From Clostridiales bacterium (GTDB taxonomy: Bacteria; Bacillota; Clostridia; Lachnospirales; WQUN01), in NCBI GenBank assembly GCA_031271275.1, contig JAISWA010000038.1, forward strand, positions 1-18,310: 18,310 bases of DNA, given 5' to 3'. The notes below the pieces were generated by a model. It was given only the letters and a program-made list of their open reading frames with translations. It searched no databases and had not been told where the DNA came from. This document shows, piece after piece, positions 1 to 8,839 of the stretch. Numbering within the stretch: position 1 is the stretch's first letter; each line of letters begins with the position of its first letter. The position numbers were made by a program, and so were the translations under genes.

Positions 1-93
1 CAAATCCGAACAAAGTGAGGATTTGAAGCCGATTCTGTCAAACCGTACATCGTGGAAATGCCAGAGGAGCGCAGCGACGAAGCATTTTCACGA

Positions 94-121
94 ACGCCAA
101 ACGCGTTCATGCGTTTGGCGT
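94..121 (-). terminator. Stem-loop just after mraY, candidate terminator or repeat hairpin
   Basis: An 11-bp perfect stem (94-104 pairing with 111-121) encloses a 6-base loop. It begins 3 bases after the mraY stop codon. No T-run follows the stem on the minus strand, so it is not a textbook intrinsic terminator. It could slow or end dcw transcription, protect the 3' end, or belong to a dispersed repeat. The structure is certain; the role is inferred. Confidence 0.4.
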
Positions 122-124
122 GTA

Positions 125-1096
125 TTATATCCCTCTCATCGCCAGATACCCCAACAGGCACGCCATTGCGGTGACGACGTAAAAGACCGCCACCACTTTC
201 GTCTCCGCCCAGCCGGAAAGCTCGAAGCTGTGGTGTATGGGCGCCATTTTGAAAAACCGTTTGCGGGTCAGCTTGAAATAGCCCACTTGAATCATGACCG
301 AAAGGGACTCGATTACGTAAATAATCGCGACGATTACAAGGAACAGCGGCATCCGCAGCAAAACAGAAATGGAGGCGATAAACCCGCCCAACGCGAGGGA
401 ACCGGTGTCGCCCATGATTACGCGGGCAGGGTGCGAGTTAAAAAGCAAGAAACCCATCAAGCTGCCCACCGCCGCGCCGGTAATCGGCAGCGCGTTGGAG
501 CCGAAAGACCACGCCGCAAACATAAAAAACGTCGCGATAAGCGCGGTGACGCCCGCGGCAAGCCCGTCGAGCCCGTCGGTAAGGTTCGCGCCGTTGGAGG
601 AAGCGAGGAAAATAAAAATTACAAAGAAGGGATAAAAAAAACCGATGTCAAAGGAAATATCCGGGAAGAACGGGACGGTCAGCACCGTGGAATACCCGGG
701 CAGCGTCCGCCAGTACAAGAAAAAGGCAATGGAGATAACAAGCTGCGCGATTATTTTTTGAGACGGCTTCAACCCGAGGGAGCGCTTCTTTACGATGCTG
801 ATTACGTCGTCCGCAAAGCCCACCAAGCCGAACGCCGCCGTCACCCACATCACCGCCGCGCCCTCCGGGTTGCCGCGCATAAAGGGGAGCGCCGCGAGTA
901 TGAAGCTGACGATAATCATGATTCCGCCCATCGTCGGCGTACCCGCTTTTTTCAGATGACTGGAGGGACCGTCGCCCCGGATGTTCTGACCGAATTTTAA
1001 CCGGTGAAGCTGCGGTATCAAAATCGGGCATAAAATAATATTCGCCACGAAGGCGATCAAAACCGCGTAAACTGCCGAACTCATGGTATAAGCCAA
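125..1096 (-). CDS. mraY: Phospho-N-acetylmuramoyl-pentapeptide transferase (MraY)
   Basis: MraY transfers phospho-MurNAc-pentapeptide from UDP to undecaprenyl phosphate in the inner leaflet of the membrane, making lipid I. The 323-residue protein has the usual length and is strongly hydrophobic, consistent with the family's ten membrane helices. Family signatures are all present: the FGQ-x-x-R and GTPTMGG segments (residues 35-58), the catalytic Asp pair in FADDV (94-98), NLTDGLDGLA (171-180), MGDTGS (228-233) and the PIHH histidines (286-289). I chose the TTG start at 1096 because GAGG lies 7 bases upstream; the first ATG (1084) would be 19 bases from it. The gene starts 4 bases after murF. 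It is the last recognised gene of the dcw cluster in this window, and a stem-loop follows the stop codon. Confidence 0.97.
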   Translation of the reverse strand: MAYTMSSAVYAVLIAFVANIILCPILIPQLHRLKFGQNIRGDGPSSHLKKAGTPTMGGIMIIVSFILAALPFMRGNPEGAAVMWVTAAFGLVGFADDVISIVKKRSLGLKPSQKIIAQLVISIAFFLYWRTLPGYSTVLTVPFFPDISFDIGFFYPFFVIFIFLASSNGANLTDGLDGLAAGVTALIATFFMFAAWSFGSNALPITGAAVGSLMGFLLFNSHPARVIMGDTGSLALGGFIASISVLLRMPLFLVIVAIIYVIESLSVMIQVGYFKLTRKRFFKMAPIHHSFELSGWAETKVVAVFYVVTAMACLLGYLAMRGI

Positions 1097-1100
1097 TCAA

Positions 1101-2543
1101 TTACCTCTTTTCAAAAGTAATCTCATTTACAATTTCCTCAAACGCCATTCCCCGGGACGCCTTGATTAGCACGGTATCTCCCGGCTGCAAGATTTCCCGC
1201 CATTTTTCCGTAAACCCCGCTTTATCATCAAACCGCAGCGCCTCGGCTTTGCCTTTCGCCGCGATATAGCCTTCATAAATAAACTTCCCCAGTTCGCCGA
1301 CCGCGATAAGGCAGTCCACGCGGCGCGTCGCCGCGTAAGCGCCCAGTTCCCGGTGCAGCTTCTCCGCGTGTTCGCCGAGCTCAAGCATATCCCCGAACAC
1401 GCACACCTTCCGCCCGTTTTCCGTTTCCCCGCCCGCCGTCAGCACGTCTATACCCGCTCGCATGGACGTGGGGCTTGCGTTGTAGGTATCGTTGATTACG
1501 GTCATTCCGTTCGCCGCGACAATTTCCATCCGGTTGGCGGAAACGGGAAGGAACGTCTCGATTCCCCTGACGATTTCCTCCGGCGACATCCCGAGATAAT
1601 CGCCCGCCGCCGCCGCCATCAGCGCGTTCATCACCATAAAGGGGCCGGGCAGCGGGACGGTCACTTCCCGCGCGTTTCCGTTAATATGAAAAACGCAGCG
1701 GGTTCCGTTTAACCCGTGGGGCTCCACGCCGGTAGCGTAAATATCCGTTTCAATTTTTTCGCCGTCCCGTTCCGTCATGCAAAAATAAATTTTCGGGTTT
1801 ATTTTTTCTTCGTGTATAGAAAAAAGCAGCGGGTCGTCGCCGTTTACGATTAAAAGCCCGCCGTCCAACCCTTCCGTTATTTCCAGTTTGGCTTTTAAAA
1901 TCCCTTCCCGGCTGCCCAAAAATTCTATGTGCGCGTCGCCGATGTTGGTAATAAGCGCCGCGTCGGGTTTCGCGACAAGGCTTAACGCGCGTATCTCCCC
2001 GAAGTGGTTCATCCCCATTTCCAAAACCAACACTTCGTCCTGCGCTTCCAGTTGAAAAATACTCAGCGGCATACCGATGTCGTTGTTTAAGTTGCCTTCC
2101 GTCTTTTTGGTTTTATACCTTTGGGAAAGCACATGCGCCACCATGTCCTTGGTGGTGGTCTTGCCTACGCTTCCGGTTACCGCGACGACTTTCACGTTAA
2201 AAAGGGAACGGTAATACGCGGCAATATCCAAAAGCGCCCGCCGGGTGGAGTCCACTCTTATCAGCGGAAAGTTGGAAGGCGTTCCCGCCCAATCCGGTTC
2301 CTTTTCCGTCAGCGCGCAGACAGCGCCTTCCGCCGCCATTTGCGCGATGTAATCGTGGCCGTCGAAACGCGGGCCCGCAATCGGAACGAACAGGCAACCC
2401 GGCGCGGGGCTGCGGCTGTCGGTGGACACGCTCGAAACCAACACTTTCAGAAACACCGAGCTGTCGCGGGCCGCTCCCGTTTCATGATTCGTCAGCCTGC
2501 CGCCGCAAGCCTTCATGATTTCTTCCACCGTCAGGTTCATCAT
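1101..2543 (-). CDS. murF: UDP-MurNAc-tripeptide:D-alanyl-D-alanine ligase (MurF)
   Basis: MurF adds D-Ala-D-Ala to UDP-MurNAc-tripeptide in the cytoplasm using ATP, giving the pentapeptide that MraY uses. The 480-residue protein shows the Mur ligase architecture: an N-terminal UDP-binding part with DSR and the FDGHDY segment, the P-loop TGSVGKTT (123-130), EMGMNHFGEI (175-184), NIGDAHIE (200-207), the MurF-typical NDTYNASPTSM (351-361) and FGDMLELG (383-390) in the C-terminal domain. The start ATGATG overlaps the murE stop by 4 bases and has no clear Shine-Dalgarno sequence, so translation is probably coupled to murE. The second ATG (2540) is an equally possible start. Having murF between murE and mraY follows the proteobacterial dcw order; Bacillus subtilis keeps murF elsewhere. 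Confidence 0.97.
   Translation of the reverse strand: MMNLTVEEIMKACGGRLTNHETGAARDSSVFLKVLVSSVSTDSRSPAPGCLFVPIAGPRFDGHDYIAQMAAEGAVCALTEKEPDWAGTPSNFPLIRVDSTRRALLDIAAYYRSLFNVKVVAVTGSVGKTTTKDMVAHVLSQRYKTKKTEGNLNNDIGMPLSIFQLEAQDEVLVLEMGMNHFGEIRALSLVAKPDAALITNIGDAHIEFLGSREGILKAKLEITEGLDGGLLIVNGDDPLLFSIHEEKINPKIYFCMTERDGEKIETDIYATGVEPHGLNGTRCVFHINGNAREVTVPLPGPFMVMNALMAAAAGDYLGMSPEEIVRGIETFLPVSANRMEIVAANGMTVINDTYNASPTSMRAGIDVLTAGGETENGRKVCVFGDMLELGEHAEKLHRELGAYAATRRVDCLIAVGELGKFIYEGYIAAKGKAEALRFDDKAGFTEKWREILQPGDTVLIKASRGMAFEEIVNEITFEKR
1104..1110 (-). promoter_or_regulatory. Ribosome binding site supporting a TTG start for mraY
   Basis: On the minus strand AAAGAGG occupies 1110-1104, overlapping the end of murF by about 3 bases outside its stop. 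Its GAGG core is 7 bases from the TTG at 1096, whereas the first in-frame ATG at 1084 is 19 bases away. This favours TTG initiation. Confidence 0.6.
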
Positions 2544-4024
2544 TTTTTGCGGCTGCCCGCATCTTCTTTTTCGCGCAGTATCTCCCGCGCCGTTTCCACA
2601 TCGTCGAAATGGATGGTCATCCCCCCGATTATCTGGTAATCCTCGTGACCTTTCCCCGCGATAATCAGCGAGTCACCCTCCTCAAGCAGCATGACGCCCG
2701 CGCGAATGGCGTCTTTACGGTTGACAAAAACCTGATACGGGCAGTTGGTATCTGTTATCCCTTTTTCAATTTGCTTCAAAATATCCTCCGGCTGCTCCGA
2801 ACGCGGGTTGTCGGAGGTCAGTACGCAGTAATCGGAAAGTTCCCCGGCGATGCGCCCCATCATGGGCCGCTTGCTTTTGTCCTTGTCGCCGCCGCAGCCG
2901 AACAGCGTTACCACGCGGCCCTTCGTAAATTCCCGCACCGCGTTGATTACGCTGACCAACCCGTCTGGGGTGTGGGCGTAATCCACCAACACATGTATAT
3001 CCTTCAAATTATTTTCAATGTTTTGTATTCGTCCGGGGACTACCTGTATACGCGCCACGCCCCGGCGTATGTCCGCCACCGGTACATTGAGCGATAGCGC
3101 CGCGCCTATGGCGGCAAGGCAGTTGTAAATATTAAAACGCCCTTTGGCGGGCAAATAAAAATGCTCCGCCGCGCCGTCTATTTCTATGTCGAAAGACGAG
3201 CCTTCCGGCAGGTATTCGATATGTACGGCTTTAAGGTCGCAATCCTTTTCCAGTCCGTAGGTGGTAAACCCGCAGCGCTTCCCGCGCGTGACAATCGCCG
3301 CCGACTCGTCGTCCGCGTTGACGATACCGAACCGGCAGAGGGTAAACAGCCGCTCCTTGGCTTCCCGGTAATTTTCCATCGTGCCGTGGAAGTCCAGATG
3401 ATCCTGCGTGATGTTGGTCAGTATGCCCGCCTCAAAGCGCAGTCCGTCCACCTTGTTAAGGCTCAGCGCGTGGGAGGACACTTCCATTACCACGTCTTCC
3501 GCGCCAAGCTCCCGCATACGGGAGAGTATTTCCATCAGCTCAAGGGTATCGGGCGTGGTGGAGGTGTCGAAGGGGATTTCCACCGCCTCGTCCCCTACCC
3601 GCGTCCCGATGGTTCCGATAACGCCCGTCTTGCGCCCCGCCGTGTCGAGAATCGTTTCCAGAAAATACGCGGTGGACGTTTTGCCGTTGGTGCCGGTTAT
3701 CCCGACCAACCGCATCCTGTCCCCCGGGTTGCCGTAAAAATTCGCCGCGACGGCGCAAAGCGCCACCCGCGTTTGGGACACCTTCACCACCGTAAGCCCG
3801 GGCGGGTAAGCTTCCTGCTTTTCGTCAATCAAAACCGCGGCGGCCCCCGCCGCGTTCACGTCGTTAATAAAACGGTGCCCGTCCACGTTCAGCCCGCGTA
3901 TGCATACAAACAAACAGCCCGCCTTCGCCTTGCGCGAGTCTATCACCACCGACGTTATATCGTCCGCGTCGCCCTGCTGCACGATTTCATATTCCGTTCC
4001 CCGCATCAGTTCTTGAATTTTCAT
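2540..4024 (-). CDS. murE: UDP-MurNAc-dipeptide:meso-diaminopimelate ligase (MurE)
   Basis: MurE adds the third stem-peptide residue to UDP-MurNAc-L-Ala-D-Glu in the cytoplasm. The protein has 494 residues, the normal length. Visible motifs are DSR (29-31), the P-loop GTNGKTST (111-118), EVSSHAL (181-187), TQDHLDFHGT (206-215), the probable carbamylated lysine in YREAKERLF (K223), DYAHTPD (348-354), DNPR (405-408) and GKGHEDYQ (457-464). The DNPR motif is the known marker for meso-DAP rather than lysine, so the wall is probably meso-DAP type. The ATG lies 4 bases after the SpoVD-like gene, with GGAG about 7 bases upstream inside that gene. The 3' end overlaps murF by 4 bases. Confidence 0.97.
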   Translation of the reverse strand: MKIQELMRGTEYEIVQQGDADDITSVVIDSRKAKAGCLFVCIRGLNVDGHRFINDVNAAGAAAVLIDEKQEAYPPGLTVVKVSQTRVALCAVAANFYGNPGDRMRLVGITGTNGKTSTAYFLETILDTAGRKTGVIGTIGTRVGDEAVEIPFDTSTTPDTLELMEILSRMRELGAEDVVMEVSSHALSLNKVDGLRFEAGILTNITQDHLDFHGTMENYREAKERLFTLCRFGIVNADDESAAIVTRGKRCGFTTYGLEKDCDLKAVHIEYLPEGSSFDIEIDGAAEHFYLPAKGRFNIYNCLAAIGAALSLNVPVADIRRGVARIQVVPGRIQNIENNLKDIHVLVDYAHTPDGLVSVINAVREFTKGRVVTLFGCGGDKDKSKRPMMGRIAGELSDYCVLTSDNPRSEQPEDILKQIEKGITDTNCPYQVFVNRKDAIRAGVMLLEEGDSLIIAGKGHEDYQIIGGMTIHFDDVETAREILREKEDAGSRKK

Positions 4025-4028
4025 TGGC

Positions 4029-5975
4029 TCACTCCACCCGTAGAATAACCTTTTCGCCTTGGTTTATAAGTTCCCCCGGGATTGGAAACTGGTCTATTAC
4101 AGTATTGCCATCTCCCGAAAGGTCAAACGTCAGTTTAATATCTCTCAGCACTTTTGAGGCCTCTATTTTTTCCGTTCCGCGCAAATCGGGGACCTCCACC
4201 GGAAGCGTCCCGGGAAGTTTCGCTTCCTCCTCATTATACACCGGTTTTACCCCCAGATAGGGAAGCGCGTTTTCCAAAACGTCTTTCATGACCGGTCCGG
4301 CTACCTGCCCGCCGTAATACGCGCCCTTGGGTTCGTCTATCAGCACCAGCGCCACCACCACCGGGTCGTCCGCCGGGGCGAACGCCATAAAGGACGAAAT
4401 ATACTTCCCGCTGCCCCGGGGGAGCTTCTGGCTTGTGGCGGTCTTTCCCCCCACCCGGAAGCCGGGGATGTACGTTTTGTTTCCCGTACCGGCGGAAACC
4501 ACCGTCTCGAGCACGTAACGCATGGTGTCGCTTACTTCTTTGGAAATCGCCTGCTCGCCGTTATCGTAGCGGAAGGTCTGAACGATATTCCCGTCGGCGT
4601 CGAGCAGCTTCATTCCCAGATGGGGCGTTACCAGATAACCGCCGTTTACCGTCGCCGCCGCGCCCCGCACCAGTTGAAGCGGGGTGATTGTAAGGCTCTG
4701 CCCGAAGCTCATGGTCGCCAGTTCCACCGGGCCGATTTTTTCCGGCTTGTACAGGATGCCGCTCGCTTCGCCGGGTAAATCCACGCCGGTTTTTTCGTTA
4801 AATTTAAAACGGAGCAGGTAATCGTAAAATTTCTGCGCGCCCAGTTTTTCCGCCACGCCCATAAACACGGGGTTACAGGAATTCTGCACGCCCTGTATAA
4901 ACGTTTGAGCGCCGTGGCTGCGCGGGTGCCGCCAACATTTGATGGTGCGCCCGCCCACGGTTACCGAACCGCTGCACACAAAAGGCGTATTCAGATTGAT
5001 GACATTTTCCGAAATCCCCGCCGCAGAAGTAAAGGTTTTAAAGGTCGAACCCGGTTCATAGGTATCATTAATCGCGAAGTTGCGCCACTGTTGGTTTAGC
5101 GCGTCGCTTTGCTGCTTTTCGGTCAGGCTGTCCCAAACTTCCTGTACCGCGGGGGACTGTATCTTAAAAGGGTCGTTCAAGTCAAAGTCCGGCTTGTTTG
5201 CCATGGCGTAAATTTCGCCGTTGCGCGGGTCCATCAGGATAATTACCCCCCGCGCCGCGTCTTTTTCTTTTACGATTTTCTCAATCGCCTGCTCGGCGTA
5301 GGACTGCAAATTTACGTCGAGGCTCGTCACAAGGTCGTAACCGTCTGCCGGGGGAACGCGGTACTGCCTCCCCCCGCGAAGTTCTCTGCCCGCTACGTCC
5401 GTTTCCGTTAAAATCCTTCCGCTTTCGCCTTTAAGGTATTGCTCGTACTTTGCCTCAAGCCCGACAATGCCCTGATTGTCCCGCCCTACAAACCCGATGA
5501 CCTGCGAGGCGAGCGAGCCGTATGGGTACACGCGCTTGATATCCTCGTCCACCACCACGCCGGGCAGTTCCAACGCGCGTATTTTGTCGGCGAGTTCTTT
5601 GGGTACCTGTGTTTTTATCCGCATAAGGGCTACGCGCTTAGTGATTTTATCGAGGGTTTCCTGATAATCCAACGCAAGCATCCCGGAAAGCGCTTTTGCG
5701 GTGGCTTCCGCGTCCTTTGCCTGCGCGTGGATTACGCTGACGGAACTTACCGATTCCGTTACGGCAAGTCCGACCCCGTTGCGGTCGAGTATACCGCCCC
5801 GGTCGGGTTTGATAAGCCGGTCGCGCGTTTGCTGGGCGTAGGCTTTCTCCTGCAATTCCTCCCCCTTAAACGCCTGTAGGTAAAACACGCGCCCGATTAG
5901 CGCAACCAACGCAAGCTCCACCACGCAGAGCAGAAAGATGGATTTCTTTTTAAGTACCAAAGACGGTCTATGCAT
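4029..5975 (-). CDS. spoVD: Class B penicillin-binding protein, SpoVD type with one PASTA domain
   Basis: This is a D,D-transpeptidase that cross-links peptidoglycan outside the membrane; SpoVD of Bacillus subtilis acts in spore cortex synthesis. The 648-residue protein has a short basic cytoplasmic tail, one membrane helix (about 12-32), the PBP dimerisation domain (PDRGGILDRNG at 57-67), and a transpeptidase domain with catalytic STFK (310-313), SCN (366-368) and KTAT (511-514). A single PASTA domain follows (about 593-648, VPDLRG). The third motif is KTAT rather than KTGT, which I recall as common in clostridial SpoVD-like proteins. It is the second of two tandem class B PBPs, so SpoVD is the better match and PbpB the alternative. 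The ATG has no evident Shine-Dalgarno sequence and lies 37 bases after the preceding PBP gene. Confidence 0.93.
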   Translation of the reverse strand: MHRPSLVLKKKSIFLLCVVELALVALIGRVFYLQAFKGEELQEKAYAQQTRDRLIKPDRGGILDRNGVGLAVTESVSSVSVIHAQAKDAEATAKALSGMLALDYQETLDKITKRVALMRIKTQVPKELADKIRALELPGVVVDEDIKRVYPYGSLASQVIGFVGRDNQGIVGLEAKYEQYLKGESGRILTETDVAGRELRGGRQYRVPPADGYDLVTSLDVNLQSYAEQAIEKIVKEKDAARGVIILMDPRNGEIYAMANKPDFDLNDPFKIQSPAVQEVWDSLTEKQQSDALNQQWRNFAINDTYEPGSTFKTFTSAAGISENVINLNTPFVCSGSVTVGGRTIKCWRHPRSHGAQTFIQGVQNSCNPVFMGVAEKLGAQKFYDYLLRFKFNEKTGVDLPGEASGILYKPEKIGPVELATMSFGQSLTITPLQLVRGAAATVNGGYLVTPHLGMKLLDADGNIVQTFRYDNGEQAISKEVSDTMRYVLETVVSAGTGNKTYIPGFRVGGKTATSQKLPRGSGKYISSFMAFAPADDPVVVALVLIDEPKGAYYGGQVAGPVMKDVLENALPYLGVKPVYNEEEAKLPGTLPVEVPDLRGTEKIEASKVLRDIKLTFDLSGDGNTVIDQFPIPGELINQGEKVILRVE

Positions 5976-6012
5976 GTTAAATAATATTAAGCCCGCCCTA
6001 AGCGTATGACTA

Positions 6013-8376
6013 TTACCTTACCTTCAGCTTTACTTCCACCCCCGGCGGAACGGGAACCGCCGCGGCGGGGTACTGCTCGTACACGGTCAAAACTTCTTCC
6101 ACGGGTTCTTCCCCGCTTGCCTCCCCTTCTTCCGAAACGGGCGGCGTAAGGTAATAGGTCGCGGGGCCGCCCTCGTCGCCTCCGGTACCCGCGCTCTCTG
6201 ATTTATCCACAAAGGTGACCGGCGTAAGGTGCGCCATCATGATATGTTCCTCGGCTTCCTTCATTTCCATCCCGCTCACGTCGGGAACATAGGTCATTTC
6301 TTCCGGGCGGGCGGTTTCCGGGTCCATATACAAATGTACCGGTCTGTCTTTCGGCACCGCCGTCCCCGAGGGGGGGATGTGGTTTTTGACTACGGTGCCT
6401 ATTCCGCTTACGGTGTAATCAATTTCAAGGGTGTTAAGGCTGTGCGTCACATCCACCAACTGCATACCGGAATACTCCGCCAAAATGCTCCGGTCGGTTT
6501 CGATGTCCAACACGGTGTTGGTTCCCGCGCTTTCGTCGCTTGGGGGTATGTTTTTATCCTGGATGATTTGCCATAACAGTTCCCGCATCATGGGCGAAAC
6601 GCTAGCGCCGCTAGTAAGCTCTTTGTCCGTCACATGGTCCAACACCACCAGGGCGATGTATTGCGGGTCCTCCACCGGGGTGAACCCCATAAAGGAAAGG
6701 GTCATTCCCTGGCGGTCAACGTCCTGTTGGGCGGAGCCGGTCTTGCCGCCGATGGTGTAGCCGTCTATAATCGCGCCCTTGCCCGTGCCTTCGGGCGACA
6801 CGATTTTTTGCAGGGCATAGCGCATAAAGTCGGAGGTTTCCTCGGAAATCACTTTCCGTACCACCTGCGGCGTGTTTTCCTTCACCACATTGCCGTTTTC
6901 GTCCACGATTTGCGAAACCAGATACGGTTTCATAAAGTTGCCGCCGTTTATTACCGCCGAAAAAGCGGTGACCGCCTGTATAGCCGTATTGTTAAAGCCC
7001 TGCCCCATGGCGCTTGTGCCCAGTTCCACAGGGTTAAGGGTGGAGAGAGGGATCATCAGGGACGAAGCGCTCGCCTCGCCGGGGAAATCAATGCCGGTGG
7101 TCTCGCCGAAGCCGAAGTCGTTTCGGTATTTAAAAAACTTGTCCCTGCCCAGGGTGTTCATTATATCGATCATCCCCAGGTTGCAGGAATTCGCCAAAAC
7201 TTCCGTCAGTGTCTGCGAGCCGTGCCCGGAAAGATACCAACAGGGGGCTTCCCAGTCGGCGACCCAGCGTTTGCCGCCGCAGAAGAACGAAGCGGTGGCA
7301 GGGTCCACGGTATTTTCCTCCAACGCGGCAGCCACCACCACCGGCTTGAATATGGAACCCGGCTCAAAGGTGCGCGTCACATTGTAATTACCCCAGACCT
7401 TATATTTCTGTTCCAACTGCTGCTCTACGGTCAGCGCTTCCCACATACTGTTAATCCGTTTGTCGGTATAAAATTCCGGGTCGTCCGGGTCGTCAAGGGA
7501 GAAGGACGAGGTCTGCGCCATGGCGATAATTTCCATGGTATCCGGGTCCGCTATCAGCACGCCGCTGTATTCGCATTCGATTTTTTGAAAAGCGTCTTCC
7601 GCGATTTGCTGCGCGATGCGCTGTATGCCCGCGTCAAGGGTGGTGATTAAGGTATAGCCGTTGCGCGCCGCCGTTTCTTCCACCACCGGATTGTTATCTT
7701 CGTCATAAGTACGCAGCACGCGCCCCTGTTCGCCGATTAACTCCTGATTATAATAGCCCTCCAGTCCCCAAAACGCGTCACCCCGTTGGAAACCGATGGT
7801 CTGCGGGGCGAGGTACGGGTCTATATATTTGCGCTCCGTATCTTCTATTAAATAAACGTCCCGCAGCTTTAGCTCCTGTATTTTAATCGCGTCGGTGGTG
7901 GGAATACCCCACGCGACAATTTCGTAATAGGTCGGGTTAATCAGCTCGCCCGCGGCGTTCTTCGCGAACAGCGCTTCCAGTTTTTCAAGGGGTATTCCCA
8001 AGATTTCATTAAGCGCGGTGAACACGCGGTTGCGCATGTCCTTTTCCGGTTCTTCCAAGTTTCGCGCCCGCGCGTCGAGCATAGTAACGTCGAGTTGAAC
8101 GTTGTAAACCTTGTTGCTTACCGCGAGGGTGTTTTTGTTCCTGTCCAGTATATGACCCCGGTTCGGGTTTTTCTCCTGGTCGCCGGTGTTGGCGTTTTGC
8201 GTAAGCTGCTGCACCGCCGCGCTTTCATACTCCTTGCCGTGGTCGCGCTTTAACTGAAACACCCGGAGGAGCAGCCCGCCCAACATAAACGTGACCATCA
8301 CGCCAAAAAAAACCAGCCTGCGCCCGCGACGGGTGACAAAGTCGGGTTTGCGGCTGTTAGGGTTGTTATTCGACAT
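6013..8376 (-). CDS. pbpB: Class B penicillin-binding protein, PbpB/PBP2x-like divisome transpeptidase with two PASTA domains
   Basis: This is probably the septal D,D-transpeptidase that partners FtsL and FtsW. Its position after ftsL matches pbpB of Bacillus. The 787-residue protein has a basic N-terminus, one membrane helix (about 21-40), the dimerisation domain (NRGHILDRN, 72-80), and a transpeptidase domain with SIFK (341-344), SCN (397-399) and KTGS (545-548). Two C-terminal PASTA domains follow. The first spans about 630-685. The second begins at YVPDVSGM (about 696) and is split by an acidic, Gly/Glu-rich insert (about 727-762) before it resumes with YEQYPAAAVPVPPG. The ATG has a near-perfect site, AAGGAGG, 5 bases upstream, and overlaps the end of ftsL by 11 bases. 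The gene symbol rests on synteny; the activity is clear. Confidence 0.93.
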   Translation of the reverse strand: MSNNNPNSRKPDFVTRRGRRLVFFGVMVTFMLGGLLLRVFQLKRDHGKEYESAAVQQLTQNANTGDQEKNPNRGHILDRNKNTLAVSNKVYNVQLDVTMLDARARNLEEPEKDMRNRVFTALNEILGIPLEKLEALFAKNAAGELINPTYYEIVAWGIPTTDAIKIQELKLRDVYLIEDTERKYIDPYLAPQTIGFQRGDAFWGLEGYYNQELIGEQGRVLRTYDEDNNPVVEETAARNGYTLITTLDAGIQRIAQQIAEDAFQKIECEYSGVLIADPDTMEIIAMAQTSSFSLDDPDDPEFYTDKRINSMWEALTVEQQLEQKYKVWGNYNVTRTFEPGSIFKPVVVAAALEENTVDPATASFFCGGKRWVADWEAPCWYLSGHGSQTLTEVLANSCNLGMIDIMNTLGRDKFFKYRNDFGFGETTGIDFPGEASASSLMIPLSTLNPVELGTSAMGQGFNNTAIQAVTAFSAVINGGNFMKPYLVSQIVDENGNVVKENTPQVVRKVISEETSDFMRYALQKIVSPEGTGKGAIIDGYTIGGKTGSAQQDVDRQGMTLSFMGFTPVEDPQYIALVVLDHVTDKELTSGASVSPMMRELLWQIIQDKNIPPSDESAGTNTVLDIETDRSILAEYSGMQLVDVTHSLNTLEIDYTVSGIGTVVKNHIPPSGTAVPKDRPVHLYMDPETARPEEMTYVPDVSGMEMKEAEEHIMMAHLTPVTFVDKSESAGTGGDEGGPATYYLTPPVSEEGEASGEEPVEEVLTVYEQYPAAAVPVPPGVEVKLKVR

Positions 8377-8839
8377 GGGAACCTCCTTGAAGGTCGCGGA
8401 TAAAATTACCGATGAAAGTGGAAAGCCCGTCCAGTAAGTTATCTTCGTTCTCAGCCGGCATATCCTCGTCGTTCAGCACCACATAGCTTTGTTTCGGTAC
8501 GTTGATTCTTACGACCTGCGAAATATCCGGCTTTGCCATTCCCAACCTGTCTACGGCGATACGTTCCACTTCGTCCAGCGAATAGCGCTGCGTAATTTCC
8601 GCGCGAAGCGCCGCGTTGGTTTCCCGCTGTTCGTTCGCCTGCCGCCGCGCGTTGGCTGTACGGGTTTGGATATCCAATATCACCGCGTAATACAGCGCGG
8701 AGCTTATCGCCACAAAAAAAACCAGAAACAAGGTGAACAGCATCCGGAAGGAAATCTTGTTGCGGTGGTCCTCCCGGTCCACATAGACGACCGCGTTCCG
8801 TTTGACCCTTTTCGCCCGGGGCGGGGGTTTTCTATTCAA
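8366..8839 (-). CDS. ftsL: FtsL-like cell division protein (FtsL/DivIC family)
   Basis: FtsL is a small bitopic protein of the divisome that assembles with DivIC and DivIB and helps activate septal PBP/FtsW. The 157-residue protein has a basic cytoplasmic tail (about 1-32), one membrane helix (about 33-54) and a polar stretch of coiled-coil character (about 55-90, rich in Arg, Glu, Gln and Ala). After it comes the family-like segment ending DRLGMAKPD (about 97-105) and an acidic tail. Identification rests on this layout and on its place between rsmH and the division PBP. The start is TTG at 8839, with AGGA 9 bases upstream; no ATG precedes Met33, which would remove the cytoplasmic tail. It overlaps rsmH by 8 bases and the next gene by 11. 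Confidence 0.88.
   Translation of the reverse strand: MNRKPPPRAKRVKRNAVVYVDREDHRNKISFRMLFTLFLVFFVAISSALYYAVILDIQTRTANARRQANEQRETNAALRAEITQRYSLDEVERIAVDRLGMAKPDISQVVRINVPKQSYVVLNDEDMPAENEDNLLDGLSTFIGNFIRDLQGGSHVE

Noticed and set aside
23..1000. A 325-codon plus-strand open frame opposite mraY
   Set aside because: It lies antisense to a clear mraY, is extremely rich in Arg and His, and has no recognisable domain. It is a shadow of GC-rich coding sequence.
5976..6012. Sporulation (sigma-E) promoter in the 37-base gap before the SpoVD-like gene
   Set aside because: CATACGCT is present and resembles a -10 element, but no matching -35 sequence lies at the right distance. The evidence is too weak to list as a feature.
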